Positions 19,612 to 29,920 are shown, numbered from the stretch's first letter. The stretch is 64,000 bases of DNA from Roseateles koreensis (GCF_028595305.1 NZ_JAQQXS010000003.1:273230-337229); one strand, 5' to 3'. Notes: generated from the letters alone by a model not told the origin. Made by a program: numbers and translations.

Positions 19612-20444
19612 TCGCGAACACCGTATTTTTCTTGAATCGCAGATAGCTCACCACTGCCGCGCATGCGTTGAACGGCTTGCTCAATGCGAGTCGCCAATTT
19701 TGGCTCAGTTTTCCTCGAGACCACGATGCAAACATCTTCGCGATTGAATCGAGTAGGGATCAGTTTGATTCGTCCCTCCAGCCCATCTTTATGGAGTTGC
19801 TTGCGCAATACCGTGCCGCCGTAATAAACAAAACGGACGCGGCCCTTGAGCAGTTTTTTCAATGTGTTCTCGACCGACACCGCCCCGTCATCAACGACCA
19901 GTCCTCCGAGCGCTTTCAACTGTTCAACATAGGCTGAGCCTCTCGGCACGCCGACTACACCCGCACCGCCTAGCGTTCGAATTTCATCAAACGTCTGGAT
20001 TTCTATGGGGTCATCGCCCCTAACAGCCAGTTGCGTGAATTGCCGGTACAAGGGCGCAGAAAGTACGACATATTTTTCTTGACGAGCTTGATTGCGAACC
20101 AACCCAAAGAACACATCCAATGAGCCCGCCTCAAGTTCCAAATCAATGCGGCTCACAGGGCGCAACACCTCTTGTCCAACGAATTTCAAGGCCGGATCAA
20201 TGCGTTCAATCGCTCGCATCACTTCGATACTCAACCCAGGGGCTGCGGCATTGTCAGGATCAAATTTGATGAGATTTTCTGACTGTCCGCTCGTTCTGAT
20301 CAACGGTGTGTCGTCAAGCCCGAGGGCGAAACACGAAAACGCGCCCAAGCACAGGCAGATCCAAACTACCAATCGACGCGCGCAGCTGCGGTGAAAATCA
20401 TCGGCCCTCGCGAGTGAATGTGTGTAGGGAGAAATTGGATCCAT
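19608..20444 (-). CDS. Periplasmic solute-binding protein family 3-like
   Basis: A 278-residue protein with an N-terminal hydrophobic export signal (LVVWICLCLGAFSCFALG) and a family 3 binding fold. GLSIEVMRAIERIDPALKF and the segment around GSLDVFFGLVRNQARQEKY are typical of lobe 1. The two CDSs overlap by 4 bases if the downstream gene uses its TTG, implying an operon. No permease is nearby. It is the third member of an unusual run of orphan binding proteins next to the glycosidases, on the opposite strand. Confidence 0.72.
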   Translation of the reverse strand: MDPISPYTHSLARADDFHRSCARRLVVWICLCLGAFSCFALGLDDTPLIRTSGQSENLIKFDPDNAAAPGLSIEVMRAIERIDPALKFVGQEVLRPVSRIDLELEAGSLDVFFGLVRNQARQEKYVVLSAPLYRQFTQLAVRGDDPIEIQTFDEIRTLGGAGVVGVPRGSAYVEQLKALGGLVVDDGAVSVENTLKKLLKGRVRFVYYGGTVLRKQLHKDGLEGRIKLIPTRFNREDVCIVVSRKTEPKLATRIEQAVQRMRGSGELSAIQEKYGVRD

Positions 20445-20606
20445 GGCCCGATGCTGTGTAGTTCCGAATTTCCTACAAAAATACTACACATAAAGCGATC
20501 ATTGTGCTGAGATTGCCTGAGCTTGTTTGGGACTAAAAATCCTTCTAATTCATTGCAGTTAATAGGGTTTTTATTGGCTTGGGGCATTCTGAGGCGCCCC
20601 AAAACC

Positions 20607-21527
20607 CTATTCGATATTCTGAACCTGCTCCCGCAGTTGCTCCACCGCCACCTTCATTTCCACCGAGATATTGGTCAGCTCCAGGGCTGCCGCCTTGGAG
20701 CCCAGGGTGTTGGCCTCGCGGTGCAGTTCTTGTATCAGGAAGTCCAGGCGCTTGCCGATTTCGCCGCCCTTTTTGAGCAGGCGGGCGATTTCTTCGAGGT
20801 GGGCGCGCAGGCGGGCCAATTCTTCGGCCACGTCGATGCGGATGGCGTAGGCGGCGGCCTCGTTCAGGGCGCGTTCACGCAGGTTTTCTTCAGGGATGGT
20901 TTGCCCGGCGCCGGTGGTGACCAGGGCCTCCTGCCAGCGCTCCAGAAAGCGTTGCTGCTGGCGCTGCACGATGGCGGGCAGCAGGGGCTCGGCGGCGTCG
21001 GCCAGCTTGCGCAGGTGCTTGACGCGTTCCATCAGGATGGCCACCAGCTTTTCGCCCTCGCGCTCGCGCGCTTCGAGCAAGCCTTGCACGCAGTTGCGCG
21101 CGGCTTCCATGGCGGGCTCGTCCAGGCGCTCGGTGGCGTTGCCGCCGCCTTTGCACCACTGCAAGGCTTCATGAACGGAGAGCGGTTGGGCTTTGGGCAG
21201 CCAGCTTTGCACGGTGCTTTCCAGGCGTGAGAGTTTGTTCAACTGGTCCGGCTGCGGTTGGGGCCAGTTGCCCTCGTTCTCGCGCTGGGTGTTGATGCGC
21301 AACTCGACCTTGCCGCGTTTAAGCTTGGCGGTGAGCAACTCGCGCAGGGCCGGCTCCAGGCTGCGCAGGTCTTCCGGCATGCGAAATCCCAGATCCAGAA
21401 AGCGCCCGTTGACGGACCGAATCTCGACGCTGACCGACGTGGTGCCGGTGCTGGGGGGGGCTTGTTCACTGGGGGAAGCGGACTGCGAGCTGGTGCTGGC
21501 ATATCCGGTCATGCTGTAGACTGGCAT
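20607..21527 (-). CDS. yicC: YicC family endoribonuclease
   Basis: A 306-residue protein with the family opening SMTGYA, EIRSVNGRFLDLGFRMPEDL and the C-terminal KRLDFLIQELHREANTLGSK. YicC/YloC proteins are endoribonucleases; E. coli YicC is linked to RyhB turnover. The length is normal. It is divergent from the kinase gene over about 30 bases. The association of yicC with rph and rdgB nearby is common in Burkholderiales. Confidence 0.93.
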   Translation of the reverse strand: MPVYSMTGYASTSSQSASPSEQAPPSTGTTSVSVEIRSVNGRFLDLGFRMPEDLRSLEPALRELLTAKLKRGKVELRINTQRENEGNWPQPQPDQLNKLSRLESTVQSWLPKAQPLSVHEALQWCKGGGNATERLDEPAMEAARNCVQGLLEAREREGEKLVAILMERVKHLRKLADAAEPLLPAIVQRQQQRFLERWQEALVTTGAGQTIPEENLRERALNEAAAYAIRIDVAEELARLRAHLEEIARLLKKGGEIGKRLDFLIQELHREANTLGSKAAALELTNISVEMKVAVEQLREQVQNIE

Positions 21528-21558
21528 CTAGCGTCCGGTGTAGAAATAAAAGTCGATT

Positions 21559-22527
21559 ATGTCAAAGCCGAAACCGGCCCCACTGCCTGCAGGAACCGTG
21601 GTCGGGGGCTACCAGATCATCAAGCGCTTGGCAGCCGGTGGATTCGGCGTCGTTTATCTGGCCGAAGACCCCGAACGCCATCTTGTCGCCCTGAAAGAAT
21701 ACCTGCCTTCCAGCTTGGCTGAACGCTCGCCGGGCGAGTTGACGCCGCGCGTCAAACCCGAAAAACAGCCGCTGTACCGCCTGGGCTTGAAGAGCTTTTT
21801 CGAAGAAGGGCGCTCGCTGGCGCAGATCTCTCATCCCAGTGTGGTTTCGGTGCTGAACTTTCTGCGCGAGAACGAAACCGTCTACATGGTGATGAACTAT
21901 CTGCAGGGCGACACGCTGCAGGATTTCATCGTGACGGCGCGCGACCTCAAACGCGACAAGGTGTTCCGCGAGTCCACCATTCGCAGCCTCTTTGACGAGA
22001 TTTTGCGTGGCCTGCGTATCGTGCATCAGCACAAGATGCTGCACCTCGACATCAAGCCGGCCAATATCTTCATCACCAATGAAAACAAGGCCGTGTTGCT
22101 CGACTTTGGCGCCGCACGCGAGGTTTTGAGCAAAGAGGGCAACTTCATCCGACCCATGTACACCCCCGGCTTTGCTGCGCCCGAGATGTACCGCCGGGAC
22201 GGTGCGTTAGGCCCCTGGACCGACATTTACGCGATCGGTGCGTGCATCTATGCTTGCATGCAAGGTTATCCGCCTAACGACGCACCTCAGCGGCTTGAAA
22301 AAGACCGGTTGGCGCTGAGCCTTTCGCGCTTGCGCAATGTCTACTCCGACAACCTGATCGAGGTGACGGAGTGGTGCATGTCTCTCGATCCCTTGGCGCG
22401 GCCACAAAGCGTTTTTGCGCTGCAAAAAGAACTGGCCCGCGAAACCGAACGCCGCTATACCAAGCTGACCTTCAGCGAGCGTCTCAAGTTGCAGCTGGAG
22501 AACCTCAAGACCGGGGCCAAGGCGTGA
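21559..22527 (+). CDS. Hanks-type serine/threonine protein kinase
   Basis: A 322-residue soluble kinase. It has a glycine-rich loop LAAGGFGVVYLAE (residues 24-36), a VALK lysine at K46, the catalytic loop HLDIKPAN with D164, and DFG with D182. The HRD arginine is replaced by leucine, which suggests activity without activation-loop phosphorylation. No membrane segment or PASTA repeats follow, so it is a cytoplasmic minimal kinase. Its stop codon overlaps the GTG of a PP2C phosphatase gene, so kinase and phosphatase form a translationally coupled pair. Substrates are unknown. Confidence 0.92.
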   Translation: MSKPKPAPLPAGTVVGGYQIIKRLAAGGFGVVYLAEDPERHLVALKEYLPSSLAERSPGELTPRVKPEKQPLYRLGLKSFFEEGRSLAQISHPSVVSVLNFLRENETVYMVMNYLQGDTLQDFIVTARDLKRDKVFRESTIRSLFDEILRGLRIVHQHKMLHLDIKPANIFITNENKAVLLDFGAAREVLSKEGNFIRPMYTPGFAAPEMYRRDGALGPWTDIYAIGACIYACMQGYPPNDAPQRLEKDRLALSLSRLRNVYSDNLIEVTEWCMSLDPLARPQSVFALQKELARETERRYTKLTFSERLKLQLENLKTGAKA

Positions 22528-23456
22528 GGTTCAGCACCTATCAGGTCAGCCGCAAGGGCGGCCGTGAGAAGAACGAAGACCGCATGGGCTACTGCTATAC
22601 GCGGGAAGCTGGCTTGTTCGCGCTGGCCGACGGCATGGGTGGGCACCCCGAGGGAGAAGTGGCCGCGCAACTGGCCTTGCAAACCTTGGCGGCGATGTTT
22701 CAACGCGAGGCCGCGCCCGCTTTGGCGAGCCCTGAACAGTTTTTGCAAGACGCCATTCAAATTGCGCACCAGCAGTTGCTGCGTTATGGCGCCCAAAAAG
22801 GGCTGACCGACACCCCGCGCACCACGGTGATTGCCTGCATCATTCAAGGGCGGACGGCCTATTGGGCGCATTGCGGCGACTCCCGGCTTTATATGCTGCG
22901 CGCAGGCAAGTTGGTGATGCGCACACGTGACCACTCCTACCTGGAACTGCAGGCTGCGTTGGGGCGCAGCCCGCAACCGGGCGAGACCTTCAATCGAAAC
23001 GTGTTGTTCACCTGCCTGGGCAGCCCCGGCCGGCCCATGATTGACAGTTTCGGGCCGCTGCAACTGGAGCCAGGCGACCGCCTGATGCTGTGCTCCGACG
23101 GGCTGTGGGGGACGGTGTCCGATGAAGCCATCACTCTTCAACTGGCCACCCGGTCCATCACCGACGCGGTGCCTGAGTTGGTGGAGCATGCGCTGCGCAA
23201 TGGCGGCCCGCGTTGCGACAATGTCACCGTCTTGGCGGTGGAGTGGGAAGGGGTGGGTGAACCTGAAGTCGATTCGACCCAGGGTTTGAGCGATCAGGGC
23301 TTTGCGTCCACCATTCAGAGCCTGGGCTTCGGCAACGAGCGCCACTTTGAAATGGATGAGGCGGAAATTCAACGCTCGGTGCGAGAAGTTCAAGACGCCA
23401 TCAAGCAAGCCCACGAGCGCGGCAAGCCGCCGGCACCGGCCAAGCCTAAAAACTGA
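22524..23456 (+). CDS. PP2C-type serine/threonine phosphatase (Stp-like)
   Basis: The 310-residue protein starts at a GTG overlapping the kinase stop (GTGA). It has the PPM metal-binding motifs EDRMGY near residue 19, [11 protein letters not shown] near residue 36, GDSRLYML and a late [11 protein letters not shown]. It would remove phosphates placed by the kinase. About 60 residues of charged tail follow the catalytic domain (from roughly residue 245), ending rich in lysine and proline. The larger open frame beginning inside the kinase gene is not real, since its first 50 codons are kinase sequence in another frame. Confidence 0.9.
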   Translation: MRFSTYQVSRKGGREKNEDRMGYCYTREAGLFALADGMGGHPEGEVAAQLALQTLAAMFQREAAPALASPEQFLQDAIQIAHQQLLRYGAQKGLTDTPRTTVIACIIQGRTAYWAHCGDSRLYMLRAGKLVMRTRDHSYLELQAALGRSPQPGETFNRNVLFTCLGSPGRPMIDSFGPLQLEPGDRLMLCSDGLWGTVSDEAITLQLATRSITDAVPELVEHALRNGGPRCDNVTVLAVEWEGVGEPEVDSTQGLSDQGFASTIQSLGFGNERHFEMDEAEIQRSVREVQDAIKQAHERGKPPAPAKPKN

Positions 23457-23464
23457 GGAATTCC

Positions 23465-24214
23465 ATGACTGTTGAAACTTCTGCGCCGGGCACTTTTGTG
23501 CGTTCGGCGGGTCGTGCCGCCGATGCGTTGCGTCCCGTGCGAATTACGCGCCACTACACCTGCCATGCTGAGGGTTCGGTGTTGATCGAATTTGGCGGCA
23601 CCAAGGTGCTGTGCACCGCGTCTGTTGAAGAAAAAGTGCCGCCGCACAAACGCGGCTCCGGCGAAGGGTGGGTCACCGCCGAATACGGCATGCTGCCCCG
23701 TGCCACGCACACTCGCAGCGACCGCGAAGCGGCACGCGGCAAGCAGTCGGGCCGCACGCAGGAGATTCAACGCTTGATCGGGCGTTCTTTGCGTTGCGTC
23801 TTCGATCTGGGTGTGCTGGGTGAGCGCACCATCGCGCTGGACTGTGATGTGCTGCAGGCCGATGGCGGCACGCGCACGGCGGCCATCACGGGCGCCTACG
23901 TGGCGGCGCACGACGCAGTGACGTGGTTGTTGTCGCAAGGCAAGATCAGCCAGTCGCCCATCAAAGGCGCCGTGGCTGCGATCTCCGTTGGCCTTGTGAA
24001 CGGCGTGCCTTTGCTTGACCTGGAGTACACCGAAGACGCAGGCTGCGACACCGACATGAACGTGGTGATGACGGCCGCCGGTGGCATGGTTGAACTGCAG
24101 GGCACGGCCGAGGGTACAGCCTTCACGCGACCAGAAATGAACGCGCTGCTGAACCTCGCGGAAAAAGGCATTGGCGAATTGCTGGTGGCGCAACGCGCTG
24201 CCTTGGGGCTTTGA
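23465..24214 (+). CDS. rph: Ribonuclease PH
   Basis: A phosphate-dependent 3'-5' exoribonuclease that trims tRNA 3' ends. The 249 residues include [37 protein letters not shown] and the RNase PH signature in [20 protein letters not shown]. It begins 8 bases after the phosphatase stop with GAGGAATT as the ribosome site, and its stop is followed 3 bases later by rdgB. The set rph-rdgB-hemW is a conserved housekeeping operon. Confidence 0.96.
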   Translation: MTVETSAPGTFVRSAGRAADALRPVRITRHYTCHAEGSVLIEFGGTKVLCTASVEEKVPPHKRGSGEGWVTAEYGMLPRATHTRSDREAARGKQSGRTQEIQRLIGRSLRCVFDLGVLGERTIALDCDVLQADGGTRTAAITGAYVAAHDAVTWLLSQGKISQSPIKGAVAAISVGLVNGVPLLDLEYTEDAGCDTDMNVVMTAAGGMVELQGTAEGTAFTRPEMNALLNLAEKGIGELLVAQRAALGL

Positions 24215-24217
24215 TTG

Positions 24218-24844
24218 ATGGGCACGACGACTCGATTGGTGCTTGCGTCCAACAATGCCAAGAAGCTGGCTGAGCTGCAACAGTTGTTTGCGCCGCTGGG
24301 CGTGACCCTGGTCACCCAGGGCTCACTGGGCATTGCCGAAGCGGAGGAGCCCTTTGGCAGTTTTGTCGAAAACGCCTTGGTCAAGGCGCGTCATGCGGCA
24401 CGTTTGAGTGGCCTGCCTGCCTTGGCCGACGATTCGGGCTTGGCGGTTGAGGCCTTGAATGGCGCGCCTGGCGTCTTGTCTGCGCGTTATGCCAGCTTGT
24501 TCGGCCGCCCAAAGTCGGATGCCGAAAACAACCGCGCATTGCTTGAGCAGTTGCAACCTTTCGCCGCGCCCTCGCAGCGTGCCGCTCGTTTTGTTTGTGC
24601 CCTGGTGGCCGTGCGCAGCACCACCGACCCGGAACCCTTGATTGCCATGGGCCGCTGGCAGGGCCAGATCTTGTCCGCGCAAGTGGGTGAGGGCGGCTTT
24701 GGCTACGATCCCTTGATGTTCATCCCTAGCTTGGGCCGCAGTGTGGCCGAGTTGAGTGCGGCGGAAAAAAATGCCCTGAGCCATCGTGCCTTGGCCGCGG
24801 CCGATCTGGTGGCTCAGATGCGTGAGGTTTGGCATCTTGGCTGA
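24218..24844 (+). CDS. rdgB: XTP/dITP diphosphatase (RdgB/HAM1 family)
   Basis: The 208-residue enzyme hydrolyses non-canonical purine nucleotides (ITP, dITP, XTP) to prevent their incorporation. It begins with the family motif LVLASNNAKKLAEL and carries FVENALVKARHAA, LADDSGLAVEAL and GYDPLMF. A TTG directly before the ATG is possible but the ATG is preferred. It sits 3 bases after rph. Confidence 0.95.
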   Translation: MGTTTRLVLASNNAKKLAELQQLFAPLGVTLVTQGSLGIAEAEEPFGSFVENALVKARHAARLSGLPALADDSGLAVEALNGAPGVLSARYASLFGRPKSDAENNRALLEQLQPFAAPSQRAARFVCALVAVRSTTDPEPLIAMGRWQGQILSAQVGEGGFGYDPLMFIPSLGRSVAELSAAEKNALSHRALAAADLVAQMREVWHLG

Positions 24845-24857
24845 GTTGCTGCATTTG

Positions 24858-26042
24858 ATGCGGCCCGGCACGCTGAGCTTGGCCGCCTTGCCCCCCTTGT
24901 CGCTTTATGTGCACCTGCCCTGGTGCCTGCGCAAGTGTCCGTACTGCGACTTCAACTCGCACGAAATCCAGGGTCAGGAAAAGTCCCTGCCGGTGGACAC
25001 TGCGCGTGCCTATTTGGCGGCTTTGCGGGCCGATCTCGAAGCGGCCTTGCCGCTGATCTGGGGCCGGCCGGTGGTCAGCATCTTCATCGGCGGCGGCACG
25101 CCCAGCCTGTTTGCTCCGGCGCAGATTGCCGAGTTGGTCTCGGACATCCGTGCCCGCTTGCCGTTGGAAGCCGCATGCGAGATCACGCTCGAAGCCAACC
25201 CGGGCACTTTTGAGCGCGATCGTTTCAAGGGTTTTCGGGACGCCGGCGTGACCCGCTTGTCCATTGGGGTGCAGAGTTTTGACGACCGCAAGCTCAAGGC
25301 CTTGGGGCGCGTACATAACGGCGAGCAGGCACGGGCAGCCATTGCGGAGGCCGCGGGCTCATTTGATACCTTCAACATCGACTTGATGTATGCGCTACCG
25401 CAGCAGACCTTGGCCGAACTGGATATCGAATTGCAGACGGCTTTGGCCTTCAAGCCGCCGCATCTGTCGGTCTATCACTTGACCATCGAGCCCAATACGC
25501 GCTTTGCGATTGCGCCACCTGCCGCTTTGCCGGATGCGGATTTGGCGAGCGACATGCTGGACCTGATCACGCTGCGTACTGGCGAGGCCGGGTTGGATCG
25601 GTACGAGGTGTCTGCCTTCGCCCGCGCGGGCCACCGCTGCACGCACAACCAAAACTATTGGCAATTCGGCGACTACCTGGGTATTGGTGCTGGCGCGCAC
25701 AGCAAGTTGAGCTTTCCGCACCGGGTGTTGCGGCAGGTGCGTTGGCGCGAGCCTGCCGCCTATATGGCCAAGGCCGGTGAGGGCGCCGCGGTGTCGAATG
25801 AGAACGAGGTGGGGCGCGCTGAGCTGCCCTTCGAGTTCATGCTCAATGCCTTGCGTTTGCGCGATGGCGTGCCGCTCAGCCAGTTTCTGGAGCGAACCGG
25901 CTTGCCGCCCTCCAGCATTGCAAAAGCCATGGCGGCGGGGCGGCAGAAGGGCTTGTTGCAGGCTGACCCTTCACGCGTGGCGGCCACGGCGCGGGGCTTT
26001 GATTTTTTGAGCGATCTGCAGGCCTTGTTCCTGGCCGATTGA
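24858..26042 (+). CDS. hemW: Radical SAM haem chaperone HemW
   Basis: A 394-residue radical SAM protein. CLRKCPYC gives the CxxxCxxC motif for the 4Fe-4S cluster, followed by DFNSH, the HemW-type extension. SIFIGGGTPSLF and the C-terminal RTGLPPS region match HemW (formerly a coproporphyrinogen III oxidase-like annotation), which delivers haem to respiratory proteins. The ATG giving MRPGTLSLAALPPLSLYVHL is used. An open frame 24 codons longer overlaps rdgB out of frame and is not supported. Confidence 0.92.
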   Translation: MRPGTLSLAALPPLSLYVHLPWCLRKCPYCDFNSHEIQGQEKSLPVDTARAYLAALRADLEAALPLIWGRPVVSIFIGGGTPSLFAPAQIAELVSDIRARLPLEAACEITLEANPGTFERDRFKGFRDAGVTRLSIGVQSFDDRKLKALGRVHNGEQARAAIAEAAGSFDTFNIDLMYALPQQTLAELDIELQTALAFKPPHLSVYHLTIEPNTRFAIAPPAALPDADLASDMLDLITLRTGEAGLDRYEVSAFARAGHRCTHNQNYWQFGDYLGIGAGAHSKLSFPHRVLRQVRWREPAAYMAKAGEGAAVSNENEVGRAELPFEFMLNALRLRDGVPLSQFLERTGLPPSSIAKAMAAGRQKGLLQADPSRVAATARGFDFLSDLQALFLAD

Positions 26043-26084
26043 TTCCGCCTGCGTGCTTGCTTGGCTGGCCGCTTGCGGGTGCTC

Positions 26085-27992
26085 TTAAGTCGTTTCCATC
26101 ACGTACAGGCTGAGTTGTTCATGTTTGGCGTGGCGCTTGGCGCTGGCTGCAGCCGTGGCCACTTCTTCAACCCGCTGCAGGCTGCCCGGCTTGATGCGCA
26201 CCACACCGATGCTGAGGGTGGTGCAGGGGTGGAAGCGCAGGTCACCGTGGCGGTCTTCGGCCATGATGCCGCCGGCCTGCAGCGCAGCGGCATCGAAGAG
26301 GTTGCGGGCCAAGGCGTTGAAGCGTTCGATGATCTGTTCACAGCGTTGCTCCCAATCGTCACTCTGGAATAGCATGACAAAGTCGTCGCCGCCCACATGC
26401 CCCAGAAAATCGCGTTGCGTGTCGCAGTGCATGCTGCTGACCCGGGCGACCAGGCGAATCATCTCGTCGCCGCGCCAATAGCCGTACTCGTCGTTGAACG
26501 GCTTGAAATGGTTCAGGTCGGCGTAGGCGGCCACGAATTCACGCCCGCTCGACAGCAGCCGGCCAATGTGCTGGCTGATCGGGATATTGCCCGGCAAAAA
26601 GGTCAGCGGGTTGGCGTGGCGGGCGGCCTCGATGCGTGCTTCTGTTACGGAGCGGACCAATTGCTCCCCCGTCCCCAGCCCCAAGTAACGCCCCTCACGG
26701 GTGATGATGAAGCCTTCGCGCAGATAGCGTTGGTCGGCTGAGGTTAAGACGGTGGTGAGCGCCTCGATCCCGGTGTCGGCGTCCACGACCAGCGGTGTAG
26801 GGTTGGCGAACAAGGTGCAGGGCCGGCGGCCGTACAGGTCGAGGAAAAAGGGCTTGGCCCAGCGGTTCAAAAATTGCGCGCGGTCCACCAGAGCAACCGG
26901 ATGTTGGTGCTCGTCCAGCACTGCGACGGCGTGCAGTTGCTCGTTGTCGTCAAACAGGCGAAACAGTTGCTCGTGCGTGGTGTCCTGGCTGACGGTCACG
27001 GCTTCCATGATCAGGCGCTCGGCGGTGACACCGTTGCTCGACGCACGTCGCAGCTCGGGCAGCACGGCAATGTCGCTGCTGGCCAGCACGTCACGCGCGG
27101 CGGGCAGCACTTCGAGCTGACCTTGTGGATTGGGGCGCCCCAGAAACCAGCCCTGGCCGAAGCTAACGCCAAGATCTCGCAGCACGCGCAGCTCCTCGGC
27201 ATTTTCGATACCTTCTGCCACCAACTGGGCGCCAAAGGTTTCGGCCAATTGCAGCAGGGCGCGAAAGGTCTGCAGCTTTTCGGCGTGGGCCGGCAAATCG
27301 TGGGTGAAGTATTTGTCGATCTTGACCAGGTCGGGCTGAATCTCTGACCACAGGCGCAGCGAAGATCTCCCGTCGCCAAAGTCGTCCAGCGCAATGCCCA
27401 CACCCTGGCGGCGCAAGCCCACAATGGTTTGGCGCAGGATTTCGATGTCGGTGACACGCTCGTGCTCCGTCAATTCGATCACGATGCGGTCCAAGGGCAG
27501 CCCCAGCCGCTCGTTGAGCAGGGTGTTGCAGTCGCCGTGGTTGTCGTGGCCGCTTTGCGCCACGGCGCTGGCCAAAGCGGCTGCGCTCATATTGATCAGC
27601 AGCTTGCCGGGCAAGGCTTGGTGGCGCCAGTCTTGCAGCGCTTGGCGGGCGCAGCAGATTTCAAGTTCAACGCTCAAGCCCTCCCGCCGGCCTGCGGCGA
27701 AGAGGGCATCGGGGTACTCAAGTGCACTGCCTTTGGGGCCCCGAACCAACGCTTCGTAGCCGTAGATCAAGCCTGAATCGAGTTGGGCGATGGGCTGAAA
27801 CATCGTGCTCAGCAGGCCTTGTTGAATCAGGGCTTGCACGCGCAAGGGTGCCGTTCGCTCAGTCGTTCGCTCCGCTATGCGGCCTCCTGAGCCGGTCAAT
27901 TGGCTTGGGACGTTAGGCGTGCCGTGGGCGCCCATCGCGCTTTGAGCAGAATGCGCGTGCTGCGCAGTGGGAAGCAGGGTGGCGGTGTTCAT
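26085..27992 (-). CDS. EAL-CBS-GGDEF cyclic-di-GMP signalling protein
   Basis: A 635-residue protein in the reversed order EAL, a CBS-like pair, then GGDEF. The EAL domain has EALVRG (residue 80), ELTEHE, DDFGDG, VKID and VAEGIE, all needed for phosphodiesterase activity. The middle region (about 310-440) resembles a tandem CBS sensor. The GGDEF motif is GGDDF near residue 534; its E-to-D change may weaken cyclase activity. The net role is probably c-di-GMP hydrolysis. It has no membrane segment. It follows the cheR-cheD-cheB cluster on the same strand, after a terminator. Confidence 0.87.
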   Translation of the reverse strand: MNTATLLPTAQHAHSAQSAMGAHGTPNVPSQLTGSGGRIAERTTERTAPLRVQALIQQGLLSTMFQPIAQLDSGLIYGYEALVRGPKGSALEYPDALFAAGRREGLSVELEICCARQALQDWRHQALPGKLLINMSAAALASAVAQSGHDNHGDCNTLLNERLGLPLDRIVIELTEHERVTDIEILRQTIVGLRRQGVGIALDDFGDGRSSLRLWSEIQPDLVKIDKYFTHDLPAHAEKLQTFRALLQLAETFGAQLVAEGIENAEELRVLRDLGVSFGQGWFLGRPNPQGQLEVLPAARDVLASSDIAVLPELRRASSNGVTAERLIMEAVTVSQDTTHEQLFRLFDDNEQLHAVAVLDEHQHPVALVDRAQFLNRWAKPFFLDLYGRRPCTLFANPTPLVVDADTGIEALTTVLTSADQRYLREGFIITREGRYLGLGTGEQLVRSVTEARIEAARHANPLTFLPGNIPISQHIGRLLSSGREFVAAYADLNHFKPFNDEYGYWRGDEMIRLVARVSSMHCDTQRDFLGHVGGDDFVMLFQSDDWEQRCEQIIERFNALARNLFDAAALQAGGIMAEDRHGDLRFHPCTTLSIGVVRIKPGSLQRVEEVATAAASAKRHAKHEQLSLYVMETT

Positions 27993-28025
27993 GCCATCAT
28001 GCTGCAGGACGTCAATGACAGGCCC

Positions 28026-28060
28026 AAGAAAACTGCCCTGCCGACGGTCAAAGGCAGGGC
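28026..28060 (-). terminator. Intrinsic terminator of the cheR-cheD-cheB transcript
   Basis: On the minus strand GCCCTGCC and GGCAGGGC form an 8-bp stem around a 10-base loop, followed by GTTTTCTT. It lies about 45 bases after the cheB stop and separates the chemotaxis genes from the EAL protein. Confidence 0.75.
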
Positions 28061-28103
28061 GGGCGTTAAAAAGTGCAGGCTTTGCTGTTGCGGGCCCGCC
28101 GCA

Positions 28104-29198
28104 TCAAACCCGGTTCATGGACATGCCCGCGGTGCTTCTCAGCCGCTCGATCAGGCGGGGCGCAATTTGCTGAAGGGGCAGCACTTCGTCGGCCGCACCG
28201 GCGGCGATGGCTTCTCGCGGCATGCCGAAGACCACACAGGTGGCCTCATCTTGCACAAAGTTGTAGGCGCCGGCGTCTTTCATCACACGCATGGCCTTGG
28301 CGCCATCAGCGCCCATGCCCGTGAGCATGATGCCCAAGGCGTTGGGGCCGACGATCCGTGCGGCCGAGTTGAACAACACTTCGACCGAGGGTTTGTGGCG
28401 GTTCACGGGATCGCCGTCCTGGACGCGTGCGATGTAGTTGGCGCCGGAGCGTTCAACGCTGAGATGAAAACCTCCCGGCGCGATGTAGCCGTGGCCGGGC
28501 AAAATGCGTTCACCGTCTTGCGCTTCTTTGACGCGGATGCGGCACAGACCGTCCAGCCGCGCGGCATAGCTGCGGGTGAAGCCCGGCGGCATGTGCTGGG
28601 TGATGACAACGGCGGGGCAATCTGCGGGCAAGTTGACCAGCACGTCTTTGGTGGCCTCGGTGCCACCGGTTGACGCGCCGATGAAGATGATCTTCTCGGT
28701 GGACAAACGCCCCAGGCTGGCCATGGTGATGGGCTTGGCCGGCGCTGCGGGTGGGGCACCGGGTGCAGGCGCCGCAGGCGCGTGGCTGCGGCGAATGTGT
28801 GCCTTGGAGGCGATGCGGATTTTGTCGGTGATGTCGTCGGCCAAAAGGCGAATACCGTCAGCCACGCCGATCTTGGGTTTAGCAACGAAATCCACGGCCC
28901 CCAACTCCAGCGCTTTGAGCGTCACCTCGGCACCGCGCTCGGTCAGGGTCGACACCATCACCACGGGCATGGGACGCAGGCGCATCAGGCGGGACAAAAA
29001 GTCCAGCCCATCCATGCGCGGCATCTCGATGTCGAGTGTGATGACGTCGGGGTTGAGGTTGCGGATCATCTCGCGTGCCACCAGCGGGTCAGCGGCGGCG
29101 CCGATGCACTCCATATCACTTTGGCGATTGATGATCTCGGTCAGGATGCTACGGACCAGGGCCGAATCATCGACCACAACTACTTTTGTTTTTGCCAT
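28104..29198 (-). CDS. cheB: Chemotaxis protein-glutamate methylesterase/deamidase
   Basis: A response regulator that demethylates and deamidates chemoreceptors. Residues 1-120 form the receiver domain with phosphorylatable D56 in [12 protein letters not shown] proline/alanine linker follows, then the CheB methylesterase domain with Ser (IGASTGG), His ([10 protein letters not shown]) and Asp (MLTGMGADG). The 364-residue start giving [12 protein letters not shown] has GGAGATTAACGAA upstream; the longer frame runs into cheD sequence and is not real. It is last in the cheR-cheD-cheB order. Confidence 0.96.
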   Translation of the reverse strand: MAKTKVVVVDDSALVRSILTEIINRQSDMECIGAAADPLVAREMIRNLNPDVITLDIEMPRMDGLDFLSRLMRLRPMPVVMVSTLTERGAEVTLKALELGAVDFVAKPKIGVADGIRLLADDITDKIRIASKAHIRRSHAPAAPAPGAPPAAPAKPITMASLGRLSTEKIIFIGASTGGTEATKDVLVNLPADCPAVVITQHMPPGFTRSYAARLDGLCRIRVKEAQDGERILPGHGYIAPGGFHLSVERSGANYIARVQDGDPVNRHKPSVEVLFNSAARIVGPNALGIMLTGMGADGAKAMRVMKDAGAYNFVQDEATCVVFGMPREAIAAGAADEVLPLQQIAPRLIERLRSTAGMSMNRV

Positions 29199-29230
29199 TT
29201 CGTTAATCTCCGGGCGCGGCGTCTTGATTC

Positions 29231-29920
29231 TCAGAACAGGTCGACAGAGCCGCCTGTGGCCACCACGGGCTGCGCCTTCTGCGCGGCAGCGCGGTCTTGT
29301 TGAACGAGGGCATCTGTGTTGGTGGGGGCGAGGCGTTTGACCATGGCCTTGCCACTGTGGGGCAGGAAGCAGACCTTGCGTGGGTACACGTCCATCACGT
29401 CTTTGGAGACGATAGGAATACGCTCCGTCTTTAAATAGTCGATCACGAAGTTGGTGTTTCTTTCGCCGACGTTGATGGTGTTCATGCCCGCGATGACCGC
29501 GCCACCACCAAAGATCTTGGCTTCCATACGGCTCTTGGAGGCACCGCGTTTCATCATTTCGTTGATCAGCAATTCCATTGCAAACGAGCCGTAACGGCCC
29601 GAATCGCCGGCACCATCCGGCAGCATGAAGTGGTTCATGCCGCCGATTTGGGCATGGCGATCCCACAAGCAGGCGGCAATGCACGAACCCAGGGTGGTCA
29701 TGACCAGCAGGTCTTCAGAGTCGACAAAGTACTCGCCAGGCAAGATCTTGACGGCCGCATTTTTGAAGTGCGCGTCATAGAAAAAGAAAGAGGCTTCGCC
29801 GGGTTTGCGGTGCACTGACTTCAGTTGCGCAACGCGGGCCGCCCCTGCTGAACTGGAAGACAAGGCGCTGGCGCTCGAAGCGGCGGCACCGATTCCTGGG
29901 GAAGCGGGGGAATTGCTCAT
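29231..29920 (-). CDS. cheD: Chemoreceptor glutamine deamidase CheD
   Basis: A 229-residue protein with a thiol-hydrolase centre: Cys in [13 protein letters not shown] and His in GGMNHFMLP, plus FGGGAV and NVGERN. It deamidates receptor glutamines and in some bacteria acts with CheC. The N-terminal 30 residues are alanine/serine-rich and not conserved. It lies between cheR and cheB. Confidence 0.95.
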   Translation of the reverse strand: MSNSPASPGIGAAASSASALSSSSAGAARVAQLKSVHRKPGEASFFFYDAHFKNAAVKILPGEYFVDSEDLLVMTTLGSCIAACLWDRHAQIGGMNHFMLPDGAGDSGRYGSFAMELLINEMMKRGASKSRMEAKIFGGGAVIAGMNTINVGERNTNFVIDYLKTERIPIVSKDVMDVYPRKVCFLPHSGKAMVKRLAPTNTDALVQQDRAAAQKAQPVVATGGSVDLF

